A stretch of DNA of 64,000 nt from Candidatus Palauibacter soopunensis (GTDB lineage Bacteria > Gemmatimonadota > Gemmatimonadetes > Palauibacterales > Palauibacteraceae), in contig NZ_CANPVT010000027.1 in assembly GCF_947581735.1 (NCBI RefSeq), positions 112,457 to 176,456 of the forward strand, written 5' to 3'. The position numbers and the translations under genes were made by a program. Numbering within the stretch: the stretch's first letter is position 1; every line of letters starts with the position of its first letter. Positions 52,201 through 60,129 of the stretch are shown here, piece by piece. The notes under the pieces are model-generated. The model did no database searches. It saw only the letters and a program-made list of their open reading frames with translations, and was not told the DNA's origin.

Positions 52201-52229
52201 GGACGGGAAGAACCAGAGACGGGAAGCAT
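49218..52229 (-). CDS. Secreted S9-family prolyl-oligopeptidase-like peptidase
   Basis: About 1003 residues from ATG 52229 (AGGAG 7 nt upstream); two upstream in-frame starts (52256, 52265) lack this site. The signal peptide ends at PAALAAQ. A beta-propeller domain with WD-like blades follows, interrupted near residue 185 by about 30 residues made almost wholly of Glu and Ala. The C-terminal hydrolase domain has GHSWGGYQ (nucleophile Ser), Asp in LHNDEDGAVPW and His in NGEGHGLGR. It cleaves short peptides, probably in the periplasm. It lies directly after the amidohydrolase gene on the same strand and may be coexpressed. Confidence 0.88.
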   Translation of the reverse strand: MLPVSGSSRPSVRRRRFAAAAAFLLAPAALAAQEVKPALDHEDTYRWNSIGGRTISADGTWLAYVLTPWDGDPTLVIARSDGSAERRFRGRSPSFTRDSRHLAFRVPPVKAVVDSLRLEGKRGDDLPGDSLAVMNLAEAFADGAGDDVGVRRAGPIDSFRVPEDGGAFVAYLLSENPEEEEEEEEAEEAAEAAEEEEGEGEEEEEEERSAEYEKRHEKEDGTPFVLLNLDTGEEHSFADVVSYTVADAGNGLAYVASTEDEGGDGLHLVDPASGQSVEVLAGEGHYEQVAFDESGERLAFLSNVDEWEMDQPSFALYRSDGGAAEKVADHETAGVSAGWWISENGSVSFSEDGDRLFFGTAPRPEPEPDEEILDADRVTLDIWNWRDPYLQPMQLVQANRERNRSYLAVAHEGRDGVVQLGTASIPDVSRPESGMSDYVLATSDMPHRQKISWDGRYEDAYAVDVLTGERRMIVEAVRGFGGASLSPDGTYAYWWDETDRDWKAAPMDGSGPTRSLTASLPVAFYNELDDHPQGPPPYGGATWVEGDAAMLVYDRNDVWRVDPSGDEPAVRLTQGREADLRYRVQRVAEGGGGNFFGFGFGGGGGAGEGIEEGDVLFSVFDMGTKASGFARGRTDEAGRVEELVMDDVRYASPTKAEDAERYVWTRQTFVEFPDLWVGDADFGNARKVSDANPQQAEYRWGSAELVHWMSNDRTPLDGILIKPDGFDPSQQYPLMVYFYERMSDGLHSYQPPVPNRASVRFSFYASRGYVVFVPDIPYEIGYPGESALDAVVPGVQALIAQGFIDPDRVGVQGHSWGGYQIAYMITKTNVFAAAEAGAPVSNMTSAYGGIRWQSGMSRMFQYERTQSRIGGTLWDERDRYVHNSPVFFADKIRTPLLMLHNDEDGAVPWYQGIEMFVAMRRLELPVFMLNYNGEGHGLGRQANQEDWAIRMQQFFDHYLIDAPAPRWMEEGVPAVVKGRDLGLELIGKPVSEQGGVSSERGGR

Positions 52230-52261
52230 CCGACGCTCCTGTTTCGGGACGTTCATAAGTC

Positions 52262-53794
52262 TCAACGCTTGAAGTAGACGGGGTCGGTCGGCAGCGCGTC
52301 GACATCGACGATCCTGCCGGCGGCCATGACGACCGACTGTTTCCGGATGTTCGCGATATCGGCGAGCGGGTCGGCGTCGAGCACGAGGAGGTCGGCGAGC
52401 TTGCCAACTTCGACCGTGCCGAACTCATCGAGCGCGCCCGACGCGATGGCGCCGTTGCGGGTGGCGGCGACGATCGCCTCGCCCGGCGTCATCCCCAGTT
52501 CGACGAGACCCTCGATGGCGAGGATCGTCCCGATGCCGGGCTCCTGCCAGATCGGCTTGGGCGCGCGTCCGTACTCCGGCGCCACGCCCGCATAGTTGTC
52601 CGTGCCGAGGGTGGTGATGCACCCGCCGTCGATCAGCTTCTTCGCGTTCAGGCGGCGCATCTCCGTGCCGTACCCAAGCGCCCGCTGCTCACGGCGAATC
52701 TGGTAGCTCGTCTTCTCGCGCTCCACGGGACGCCGCAGCCGCCCCCATTCGCGCGCTCGGGCTCCCTCCGCTTCGCGGGCCAGACGTTCCTCGGCCGCCG
52801 CCCGGTTCGCCAGGTGGTTCTCCCAGGCGGGGCCGGTGATCGTGTTCACGAGCATCGAGCACACGATGCCGCGGTCCACGATCTGCTGGACGAGCGCGTC
52901 CGACAGCTCGCGGTTCGCGAGCACTTCGGGGTGCTGGATGAGGTCGATTCCCGCCTCGACGGAGAGCCGCAGCCCCTCCGGATTCGTGGAGTGGGTCTCC
53001 GCAATCAGGCCCCGCGCGTGCGTCTCCTCCACGATCACCCGCTGCGCCTCCGGCGAGAACCCGATCAGCGTGGGGAACGCCCAGTGACTCGTCCCCCCGT
53101 ACTTGAGGAAGTCCACCCCCTTGTCGAGATACTCGCGGATCCTCACCCGCAGTTCCTCGGGATACAGGTCCATCAGATCCTCGCCCGCGCCCTGGGCGAT
53201 GTGGTCGGAGAACTGTTCCTCGTAGAGCGAGAGGTCGTCCTCCGGGATGAGGGCGAAGGTGATCGAGTAGGGCCCGCCCCAGCCGACGATGTTGCCGGCG
53301 ACCTGGAGCCGCGGTCCGATGGCCTTGCCCGAGGCGATCGCGTCCCGCACCTGCTGGAGTTCCGGGAGCGCGCCGTAGCTGTCGCGGAGGTGGGTGACGC
53401 CGAACTTGAGGTGCATCTGCGCGGCCTCGAGCGTGAGTTCGGGTCCCATCAACCGGTAGAAGACGGAACTCTCCTTCCGGTCCTTGTTTCCCCCGCCGTA
53501 CAGGGAGATGTGCACGTTCGTGTCGACGAAGCCGGGCGTGACGAACTTGCCGGCGCCGTCGATGACGCGCGCGCCATCCGGCACGTCGACGTCCGCGCGC
53601 GGACCGGCGGCCGCGATGCGGTCCCCTTCCACGACGACGGTGGCATCGGGGAGAGGAGGGCCGCCGTTTCCGTCGATGAGGGTCGCGCCGACGATCGCCG
53701 TCGCCTGCCCCAGCAGCCCGCCCCCCGGGACGAGGATGGCGAGAAAGGCCAGCGTGGTGGTGATCGAGAGGGCGCGGCGGGTGGGGCGGAACAT
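52262..53794 (-). CDS. Secreted amidohydrolase, paralog of 60130-61653
   Basis: 510 residues from ATG 53794, with GAGGAGG about 8 nt upstream. A signal peptide (ALSITTTLAFLAILVPGGGLLG) precedes an amidohydrolase barrel. Landmarks are VIDGAGKFVTPGFVDTNVH, where the usual HxH is NxH, Lys in FLKYGGTSHW (carbamylation site), His in ETHSTNPEG and DLIQHPE, and Asp in LGTDN. Four of five metal ligands are kept. The rest follows imidazolonepropionase-like amidohydrolases, whose natural substrates include dipeptides and ring amides. It overlaps no gene; the peptidase start lies 32 nt downstream. Confidence 0.82.
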   Translation of the reverse strand: MFRPTRRALSITTTLAFLAILVPGGGLLGQATAIVGATLIDGNGGPPLPDATVVVEGDRIAAAGPRADVDVPDGARVIDGAGKFVTPGFVDTNVHISLYGGGNKDRKESSVFYRLMGPELTLEAAQMHLKFGVTHLRDSYGALPELQQVRDAIASGKAIGPRLQVAGNIVGWGGPYSITFALIPEDDLSLYEEQFSDHIAQGAGEDLMDLYPEELRVRIREYLDKGVDFLKYGGTSHWAFPTLIGFSPEAQRVIVEETHARGLIAETHSTNPEGLRLSVEAGIDLIQHPEVLANRELSDALVQQIVDRGIVCSMLVNTITGPAWENHLANRAAAEERLAREAEGARAREWGRLRRPVEREKTSYQIRREQRALGYGTEMRRLNAKKLIDGGCITTLGTDNYAGVAPEYGRAPKPIWQEPGIGTILAIEGLVELGMTPGEAIVAATRNGAIASGALDEFGTVEVGKLADLLVLDADPLADIANIRKQSVVMAAGRIVDVDALPTDPVYFKR

Positions 53795-54021
53795 GCGGGA
53801 ACCTCCTCGTTTCAGCGGAGCTTGCGTAAATTGACACTAACAGCTTGCTCGGCCCGCGAGTAGCCGCCCGCTCCGGCGAGGTCGCCAGCGGTTGGCAGGG
53901 CGGGACGGTGCGCGTTAGGCTGTCGCATCCTGCCCATCCCGGACTCCGCAAGGGGCATGACGCGGAACCGGTGGGCAGCCGACGACGACTGATACATGCG
54001 ACTGACTACAGGCGAGAGATA

Positions 54022-55092
54022 ATGGCGACGATCACCACGAGGTTTCCCCTCAGACACGTCGAGCGTTCACGGCTCGAATCCGTCGACTTCGACAACCTTC
54101 CGTTTGGCTCGATCTGGTCGGACCACATGTTCGTGGCCGACAACATCGATGGCGAATGGACCGACGCGGAGATCCGGCCCTACGGCCCGATGCCGATCTA
54201 CCCGAGTTCGAAGGGGCTGCAGTACGCCGTCTCGATGTTCGAGGGGTTCAAGGCGCACATGACCCCCGAGGGGGACCTGGCGGTCTTCCGGCCGGACATG
54301 AACCAGAAGCGGTTCAACCGCACGGCGACCCGGTTCGTGATGCCGGAACTCCCGAAGGATCTGTTCTTCGACGCGATGCGGGAACTGCTCGACGTGGACC
54401 GCGGCTGGCTGCCTACCGCCGAACAGGGCGCGCTCTACATCCGCCCCAGCTACTTCAGCACGGATCCGACGCTCAGCGTCGTGTCGGGCCGCTCGTTCCG
54501 GTACGTCCTGATGACCGCGCCCGTCGGGCTCTATTTCACCGGATCGGAAACGGTCAGCCTCGTGACGACGCGCAAGTTCGTGCGGGCCTTCCCCGGCGGT
54601 ACCGGCGGCCACAAGCCCGCGGCCAACTACGGGCCGACGATGCTGGCCTCCCAGCAGGCGCAGGAGCAGGGGTACGACAACGTGATCTGGCTCGACGGCC
54701 ACGAGGGCCGGTACGTCGAGGAGTGCGGGGTCATGAACATGTGGTTCGTCATCGACGGGACCGCGATCACGCCTCCGCTGGAGGGGACGATCCTCCCGGG
54801 CGTCACGCGCGACTCCCTGATCCGGCTGTGCGAGGACTTCGGGATCCCGTGCGAGGTGCGCCGGATCGCGGTGGACGAACTCCTGGAGGCGCACGCCGCC
54901 GGCACCCTGGACGAAGCGTTCGGCTCGGGAACGGCCGCCACGGTCCAGCCCATCGACCGCCTCGGCCTCGACGGGACGGATGTCCTGCTTCCGCAGCGTC
55001 CCGACTCCCTTGCCGCACGGCTCAAGGCGGAGCTTCACGGGATACAGACGGGGCGGATAGAAGACCGCCACGGGTGGCTCTGGCGGCCGTAG
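54022..55092 (+). CDS. ilvE: Branched-chain amino-acid aminotransferase
   Basis: A PLP enzyme for the last step of Val, Leu and Ile synthesis. It has 356 residues from ATG 54022. Fold-type IV features are present: GLQYAVSMFEGFKAH, YIRPSYFSTD, the Schiff-base Lys in GTGGHKPAANYG, EECGVMNMWFVID with the catalytic Glu, LEGTILPGVTRDS and FGSGTAATVQPI. Length and order match the eukaryote-like or large bacterial BCAT type. The preceding 227-nt divergent gap contains no Ile/Val/Leu-rich leader peptide, so no attenuator is evident. Confidence 0.92.
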   Translation: MATITTRFPLRHVERSRLESVDFDNLPFGSIWSDHMFVADNIDGEWTDAEIRPYGPMPIYPSSKGLQYAVSMFEGFKAHMTPEGDLAVFRPDMNQKRFNRTATRFVMPELPKDLFFDAMRELLDVDRGWLPTAEQGALYIRPSYFSTDPTLSVVSGRSFRYVLMTAPVGLYFTGSETVSLVTTRKFVRAFPGGTGGHKPAANYGPTMLASQQAQEQGYDNVIWLDGHEGRYVEECGVMNMWFVIDGTAITPPLEGTILPGVTRDSLIRLCEDFGIPCEVRRIAVDELLEAHAAGTLDEAFGSGTAATVQPIDRLGLDGTDVLLPQRPDSLAARLKAELHGIQTGRIEDRHGWLWRP

Positions 55093-55138
55093 GCGCCGGC
55101 TGGACAGCGAGACAGCTCGAGGAGGAGGTGTCGTAGGC

Positions 55139-56308
55139 GTGTCATCGGATCCACCGTTCAAGGCCACGCTCGGGATCAGGCCCGCGTCCCGCACGGACTT
55201 CATCGACGTGCGCGCGAAGCTGGCCGAGGAGTTCGGGTCCGAGTTCGCCCGCTATCCGAAGGCGCTTTATGTCTCGCACCATACGACGGCGGGATACCTG
55301 GACCAGCGGCTCGCGCAGCGGCTCGACAACGACCGGACCAGGCTGCGGGAATACATCAAGGTCTTCCTCGAGATTTTTCCGCCCAACGCGGGATACGAGC
55401 ACGATGAACTCGAGCTGCGGACCGAGCTGTCGGAGGAGCAGAAGGCCACGGAGCCGGAGAACGCGGACTCGCACCTGACGTTCATCGGCGCCGGGCTCCA
55501 GAGCGCCACCTCGTACGACAACAAAGAAGGGCGACCGGTCTGGTTCGTCGATCTCGATGGCGTCCACAGGGGGGGCACCCGCAACAGGCGGACGACGGTC
55601 GTGGGATACGGTTCGGAGGAAGTCGTGGCCCAAACGCAGTTGAGCGTCAAAGCCTCGACGCGGGCCATCGATGCCATCGACCTCAGGGAACCGGAGGCCG
55701 GGTTCGTGGATCGGCTACAGGACCTGGTCGAGGAACACGGCGTCTCCTTCGGGCGACTGGATGTCTCGCTGGCGCCGCAGGAGACCAACGCCAGCCTGAC
55801 GGTCAACGAGTTCGAGCCCCTGTTGATGACGCAGGATCTTCGCGGCGCGCTTCTCAGCCCCTTGCGATTCATGGCCGATCAGGGCCGGGAGATCCTGCGA
55901 ACGCCGCTGTCACTTCCGGGCAAGGCGCTGCGGCTGCCGGGGAAGGCGCTGCGGCTGTCCGGGAAAGCGCTGAACGTCGCCAGAATGGGCACGACCGTGC
56001 TGCGAACCTCTCCCGGCCCCGTCCTCGACACCGCCACGGTGGAGGCCGTCCACATCATGAATCGGGTCCTGGAACGGATCGGCGTGGACGAATCCGTGAT
56101 CGCGCGGGTGCTGAACCGGGCGGTGGCGCTTCCGGTGCGCCGCTTCCAGGGCCTCAGGCGGGAGATCAGCCTTCCCGTGATCGACCGCGACGGGGATGGG
56201 AACGGCGAGATCCCGTGGGGCACCTACCAGAGCCCCATCCTCATCCAGTGGAGGGCCCCGGGGGAAACGACCCGCGACCTCGACGTGAAACTCGTCCGCT
56301 TCGCCTAG
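55139..56308 (+). CDS. YjbQ/UPF0047-like domain fused to an unrecognised C-terminal domain
   Basis: 389 residues from GTG 55139 (GGAGGAGG upstream). The first 160 residues resemble the YjbQ family: VSHHTTAG 46-52, YEHDE 86-90, ENADSHL 107-113, and FVDLDG followed by RNRRTTVVGYG. About 230 further residues have no match I know. They include a strand-rich part, then a short repeat (LPGKALRLPGKALRLSGKAL, about 255-275) and a C-terminal WGTYQSPILIQW stretch. No signal peptide is present. YjbQ proteins are linked to thiamine-phosphate synthase side activity; that function is uncertain here. It lies 46 nt after ilvE on the same strand. Confidence 0.55.
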   Translation: MSSDPPFKATLGIRPASRTDFIDVRAKLAEEFGSEFARYPKALYVSHHTTAGYLDQRLAQRLDNDRTRLREYIKVFLEIFPPNAGYEHDELELRTELSEEQKATEPENADSHLTFIGAGLQSATSYDNKEGRPVWFVDLDGVHRGGTRNRRTTVVGYGSEEVVAQTQLSVKASTRAIDAIDLREPEAGFVDRLQDLVEEHGVSFGRLDVSLAPQETNASLTVNEFEPLLMTQDLRGALLSPLRFMADQGREILRTPLSLPGKALRLPGKALRLSGKALNVARMGTTVLRTSPGPVLDTATVEAVHIMNRVLERIGVDESVIARVLNRAVALPVRRFQGLRREISLPVIDRDGDGNGEIPWGTYQSPILIQWRAPGETTRDLDVKLVRFA

Positions 56309-56360
56309 CAGCTAGCAGCCGCCCGCGGCGAAGGCCCGGGCCGCAACTCCGGCGGCCGTG

Positions 56361-56927
56361 TCAGGCCGGGCCGGCGGCGGGGTCCTGAAGTGGGACTCCG
56401 AACACCTTGTCCTCAAGGCGGGTCACACGACCGGTCTGCCGACCCTCGACCCCGCGGAGTTCGGTGCGCACTTCCGCGATTTCGGCCCGGAGATCGTCGC
56501 GGGCGCCCCGTACCTCGCTCCGAAGCTCGTTGCGCACGGCCTGTATCTCGCCCCGGAGCTCATCGCGCACGCCGTGTATCTCACCCCGCAGCTCATCGCG
56601 CACGCCGCGTATCTCACCCCGCAGCCGTTCCTCGAGGCCCTTCATCTCGCCGCGAAGCCCTTCCTCGAGGCCCTTCATCTCGCCTCGAAGCCCTTCCTGG
56701 AGGCCCTTCATCTCGCCTCGAAGCCCTTCCTGGAGGCCCTTCATCTCGCCGCGCGAACTTTCCTGGACGCCGCCCAACTCGGCTCGGAATCCATTCATCT
56801 CGCCGCGCATTTCCTTCATCTCGCCGCTGAGCTTGCGGATGGCGGCGTGGGTGAAAGCGCCGACCGCCGCGCCCACGCTGATGATGGTCAGCATCAGGGT
56901 GATGATTCCGGCCACGTCCAATCCCAT
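56361..56927 (-). CDS. Membrane-anchored hendecad-repeat coiled-coil protein
   Basis: 188 residues from ATG 56927 (GGGAG upstream). One N-terminal membrane helix (about 4-27, GIITLMLTIISVGAAVGAF) is followed by a helix of about nine to ten 11-residue repeats with consensus RGEMKGLQEGL, drifting to RGEIRGVRDEL and RSEVRGARDDL. Eleven-residue periodicity gives a right-handed or straight coiled coil, similar to the DUF1640/apolipoprotein-like group. It would project from the membrane as a rod. The coding DNA is a 33-bp tandem repeat, so copy number may vary. No partner gene is evident. Confidence 0.7.
   Translation of the reverse strand: MGLDVAGIITLMLTIISVGAAVGAFTHAAIRKLSGEMKEMRGEMNGFRAELGGVQESSRGEMKGLQEGLRGEMKGLQEGLRGEMKGLEEGLRGEMKGLEERLRGEIRGVRDELRGEIHGVRDELRGEIQAVRNELRSEVRGARDDLRAEIAEVRTELRGVEGRQTGRVTRLEDKVFGVPLQDPAAGPA
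56450..56757 (-). repeat. 33-bp tandem repeat encoding 11-residue units
   Basis: The repeat units are near-identical between about 56630 and 56757 and diverge toward 56450, consistent with recent duplication at one end. It matches the hendecad repeats of the overlapping gene. Confidence 0.7.
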
Positions 56928-57077
56928 CGTTCGAGCTCCCGTCGAGGTTTCCGTGCGGCGGCGACGCGACGGCCGCGTGCCGTTTCCGCACCAACCTCCG
57001 GGCAAGGATCAACTTGGGATCAAATGGGCGTCGCCTCAACCTGAACGGGCGCGACGCCGGGGTTCAGGCGGCTCCGG

Positions 57078-57857
57078 TCAGACGAGCGAGCGGCCCTGTG
57101 AGCCATCCACGGCGATGCAGGCTCCGGTGACCAGGCTGGCGCGCTCGGAGGCCAGGAACGTCACGACATCCGCCACCTCGTCGGCCCGCCCGAACCGCCC
57201 CAGCGGCAGGTTCGCCTCCACGAACTTCCGCATCCCCTCCGGGTCCGACTTCACGCGCTTGTCCCAGCTCCCGCCGGGGAACTGGATAGAGCCGGGCGCG
57301 ACGCAGTTCACGCGGATGCCGTCCTTGGCGAGTTCCAGCGCCATGATCCCGGCGGCCGAAATCAGCGCCGTCTTCGTGGTGTTGTAGATCGAGAGTCCGG
57401 GACCGCCCTTCTCGCGTCCGAAGACCGACGACACGAAGACGATCGACCCCCCGCCCGCCGCCCGCATGTGCGGGATCGCCAGCCGGCTGGCCCGGAAGCC
57501 CGACAGGACGTTGAGTTGGAGGATGTCCAGCCAGTCCTCGTCACTCGTCTCCTCGAACTTCCCGCGCCGGTTGCCCCCGACGTTGTTCACGAGCACGTCC
57601 AGCGCCCCGTAGCGGTCGACCGCCGCCTCGACGAGCTGCGCCGCACCGCCTTCCTCGGCGATGTCGCAGGCCACCGTGACGACATCCGCGACGCCGTCCG
57701 CCCGCAGCGATTCGGCCGCTTCTTCGAGCGGCTCCCGGTTGCGCGCACACAGCGCCAGCCGCGCGCCTTCCGCCCCCAGCGCCCGCGCGATGTAGAGGCC
57801 GATCCCCCGGCTCCCGCCGGTGACGACCGCAACTTTCCCCTTCAGCTTGAGATCCAT
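57078..57857 (-). CDS. Short-chain dehydrogenase/reductase
   Basis: 259 residues from ATG 57857. Classical SDR: NAD(P)-binding TGGSRGIG near residue 14, NNVGG, catalytic Ser in VFVSSVFGREKGGP, YNTTK as the catalytic Tyr-x-x-x-Lys, and VAPGSIQFPGGSWD with the usual cofactor loop. The RNREPLEEAAESL segment suggests NADPH preference. The family acts on many alcohols and ketones; the substrate is unknown. It stands alone. Confidence 0.87.
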   Translation of the reverse strand: MDLKLKGKVAVVTGGSRGIGLYIARALGAEGARLALCARNREPLEEAAESLRADGVADVVTVACDIAEEGGAAQLVEAAVDRYGALDVLVNNVGGNRRGKFEETSDEDWLDILQLNVLSGFRASRLAIPHMRAAGGGSIVFVSSVFGREKGGPGLSIYNTTKTALISAAGIMALELAKDGIRVNCVAPGSIQFPGGSWDKRVKSDPEGMRKFVEANLPLGRFGRADEVADVVTFLASERASLVTGACIAVDGSQGRSLV

Positions 57858-58023
57858 GCGCGAGACTCTACGGGGGGTCCCGTCGCTCCGCTAGCCCGCC
57901 TGGTCGCGACGAGATGCGGTCGGTGGGGAGCTCCATGAGTTTCCGCTATCTTGCATCCCGATCCAGGATCGGACTCTGCCAAGTCCGCCTTGCTCCTCAG
58001 AACTGTACACGGAAGGGTGCGAG

Positions 58024-59238
58024 ATGTACGGAAACCTCGTTCAGTTGAACGAAGACCTCACCGCGGAAACTACTTGGCAGCACATTCCGGTTGGGTCTAC
58101 CGGAGGCGAAGGTCTGTTCGACGAGGGCCGCCTGCAAGAAGTCCTGTTCCGCCACGCCGACATCCTGCCGCTCGGTGAGATCGATCCAGCGTACGGCGAT
58201 CCAGTTCCGGTTTGCATGGAACTCGGCACGCGGGCCGGATCGGCCGATGCTTTGTTTCTGACGCCCACCGGGAGAATCATCCTTGCCGAGTTTAAACTCT
58301 GGAGGAACCCGGACGCGCGCCGGGAAGTCATCGGCCAGATCCTCGACTACGCCCGCGTGCTCGCGTCGTGGAGTTACGACGACCTGGAGCGGGAAGTCAG
58401 GAATCGAACCAAACGGTCGCCGTTCGAAATCGTTTCCGCCGCGCACCGCAACGTCCGGGAGCATGTCTTCGTCGATAACGTCGCTCGCCGGCTGAAACGG
58501 GGCGAATTCCTGCTTCTGATCATCGGCGACGGAATCCGCGAGGGAGTCGAGGACATTGTCGCTTACGTTCAGGCACACAGCGGCCTCCGCTTCAATCTCG
58601 CGCTCGTCGAAGCCGCCGTTTTTCGACGTGCGGATGGAGAAGATCTGATCATCCAACCGCGAGTTTTGGCGCGGACCGAACTCCTGCCCCGCACGGTTCT
58701 CGTTCGCAGGACGATCATGGAGGAGACCGACGACGACCCGATTGAAGAGCACGAGTCATCGCCGAGGGAGGATGAAAACGAGCGATTCTGGACGGCGGTG
58801 CTGAGAGATTTCGCCTTTGACGACCCCGGACCCGAGATACCGCAGTCCTCCAGGGGTGCAACTGTCTGGGTGAAGGTCGAGGGATCGGGGCACGGAGGGT
58901 GGGGCATCTCGTTCGGTGCCTACCTGGACCGTAGCGGATCCAGTATCGGAACCTATCTGACGAGGCGTGCGGGCTTCCCGGAAGAGGGAAGAATCTTCGA
59001 TGAGATCGTCGATGCCGTGGACCATGCTGAGGGACTTGGAAGCGTACTCGACGGATGGGAACGGTGGGACAACAAGTACAGCCAACCGCGGCTGGGGTTC
59101 CGTCGCAGCACGGCTTTCGTAGCCGGACAGGAGATCCGCGACTTTGACGAAGCCGTCGAGTGGATGCGTGCGCACTTCAATCGCCTGGTGTCTACGCTGC
59201 ATCCCGAGTGTCGGCGCCGACTACGCCGGAGTCGCTGA
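58024..59238 (+). CDS. PD-(D/E)XK nuclease-like protein
   Basis: 404 residues from ATG 58024 (GGAAGGGTG upstream). A PD-(D/E)XK core is visible: SADALFLTPTGRIILAEFKLW with Asp75 and Glu89-x-Lys91, and Gln105 in IGQILDYARVL. The N-terminal part resembles nuclease or restriction-linked families. A charged linker (EETDDDPIEEHESSPREDENE) separates it from a second domain of about 130 residues with WVKVEGSGHGGWGISF. Its role could be defence or DNA repair. Base composition is slightly less GC-rich than the neighbours, which hints at transfer. I do not recognise an exact family. Confidence 0.55.
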   Translation: MYGNLVQLNEDLTAETTWQHIPVGSTGGEGLFDEGRLQEVLFRHADILPLGEIDPAYGDPVPVCMELGTRAGSADALFLTPTGRIILAEFKLWRNPDARREVIGQILDYARVLASWSYDDLEREVRNRTKRSPFEIVSAAHRNVREHVFVDNVARRLKRGEFLLLIIGDGIREGVEDIVAYVQAHSGLRFNLALVEAAVFRRADGEDLIIQPRVLARTELLPRTVLVRRTIMEETDDDPIEEHESSPREDENERFWTAVLRDFAFDDPGPEIPQSSRGATVWVKVEGSGHGGWGISFGAYLDRSGSSIGTYLTRRAGFPEEGRIFDEIVDAVDHAEGLGSVLDGWERWDNKYSQPRLGFRRSTAFVAGQEIRDFDEAVEWMRAHFNRLVSTLHPECRRRLRRSR

Positions 59239-59336
59239 GTTCCTGGGTCGGCAGTGGGATTGCCGTAGCTTGGGTCCGGGAGCCGTCCGGCGGTCTCGGA
59301 CTGTCCCGACGCCTGTGTCGCGGGATGCCGGTCGTC

Positions 59337-59783
59337 TCAACCGGGGCGGTCTCGCCAGGGGTCCCGCGTCACCAGTTCCGGGAAGAGCGCAAAATCGCGA
59401 TCTCGCGTGAGCAGAGCTTCCACGCCGTGGGCCAGGCATATCGCCGCCACGCGAGCATCGTGCACGAGCGGACCGCGGACACGCCGGCGCGTGACCAAGC
59501 GCTCCAACAGGTCGAGGAAACCGTCCGTCTCTCCGAGCAAGCGGTTGGAGGGCGACTCGGTCCAGGCGCGAAGCTGGGTCCAGGCCTCGTCGGGCTCCGT
59601 CACCGTGTCGCGCCAGATGCGCCGGTTCGTCACGATGCTCAGGAACTCGTAGCAGCAGGGCCAGGGTATGCCCCACGCGCGGTCGCCCTCCGTCAGCATC
59701 CCCAGCATGTCGCGCGCCGACTCGTGGAAGGACGAATCCCGGCGGTGCGCATAAACGAGGATGTTGGTGTCTACCGCGATCAC
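59337..59783 (-). CDS. vapC: PIN-domain ribonuclease toxin
   Basis: 148 residues from GTG 59783, overlapping the antitoxin gene by 4 nt. PIN-domain acidic residues are visible: Asp5 in MIAVDTN, Glu46 in CYEFLSIV, Asp109 in VHDARVAAI and Asp128 in LTRDRDF. These would chelate Mg for RNA cleavage, typically of initiator tRNA or rRNA loops. The pair is expected to be autoregulated by the VapB/VapC complex at the upstream operator. Confidence 0.88.
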   Translation of the reverse strand: MIAVDTNILVYAHRRDSSFHESARDMLGMLTEGDRAWGIPWPCCYEFLSIVTNRRIWRDTVTEPDEAWTQLRAWTESPSNRLLGETDGFLDLLERLVTRRRVRGPLVHDARVAAICLAHGVEALLTRDRDFALFPELVTRDPWRDRPG

Positions 59784-60046
59784 CGGGCACCGGGATGCTG
59801 GTAGATCCTTCCCGGCTCGTAGATCATCTCCGAGAGATCCTGCCAGGTGTAGGCTGCCAGGGGATCTGCGTCGCGGGGGTCCCCCTTGCTGCAGTCCGGC
59901 ATCCGGTAACCGGAGGCGGTCGGCCTCGCCTCGAGTACCCGTCTCAACCCCTCTTCAACGACGGATCGGAGGGAACGACGGTTGTCGCTGGCGTACCGTT
60001 TGGCCCGGACGAGAAGCTCGCTATGGATATCGATCGTCGTCTTCAT
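59780..60046 (-). CDS. vapB: VapB-type antitoxin with ribbon-helix-helix-like N-terminus
   Basis: 88 residues from ATG 60046. The N-terminus MKTTIDIHSELLVRAKRYASD fits a ribbon-helix-helix DNA-binding segment followed by SLRSVVEEGLRRVLE. The C-terminal half (YTWQDLSEMIYEPGR) is likely the toxin-binding tail. It overlaps vapC by 4 nt, and the operator lies immediately upstream. Confidence 0.8.
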   Translation of the reverse strand: MKTTIDIHSELLVRAKRYASDNRRSLRSVVEEGLRRVLEARPTASGYRMPDCSKGDPRDADPLAAYTWQDLSEMIYEPGRIYQHPGAR

Positions 60047-60049
60047 CGA

Positions 60050-60078
60050 CCCATATTACCCATATCGTGCCATATGGG
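60050..60078 (-). promoter_or_regulatory. vapBC operator: three CCCATAT half-sites
   Basis: CCCATAT occurs at 60050-60056 and 60059-60065 as direct repeats, with its reverse complement ATATGGG at 60072-60078. The first site begins 4 nt upstream of the vapB start. The spacing suits a ribbon-helix-helix antitoxin binding across the promoter. Confidence 0.65.
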
Positions 60079-60129
60079 CAAGCAATATCGTATTCGGGAC
60101 AAGGCCCGTCGGACGCCTCCGCGGTCCCG

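Noticed and set aside
53996..54022. Eight-codon frame ending TAATG at the ilvE start, and an 11-codon frame at about 53957
   Set aside because: Neither contains Ile, Val or Leu in excess, and no terminator or antiterminator follows; they look like chance frames.
56358..57044. Leu/Ala/His-periodic open frame on the plus strand opposite the hendecad gene
   Set aside because: It is the antisense reading of a 33-bp repeat; the minus-strand frame has a membrane anchor, a start with a Shine-Dalgarno and clear hendecads.
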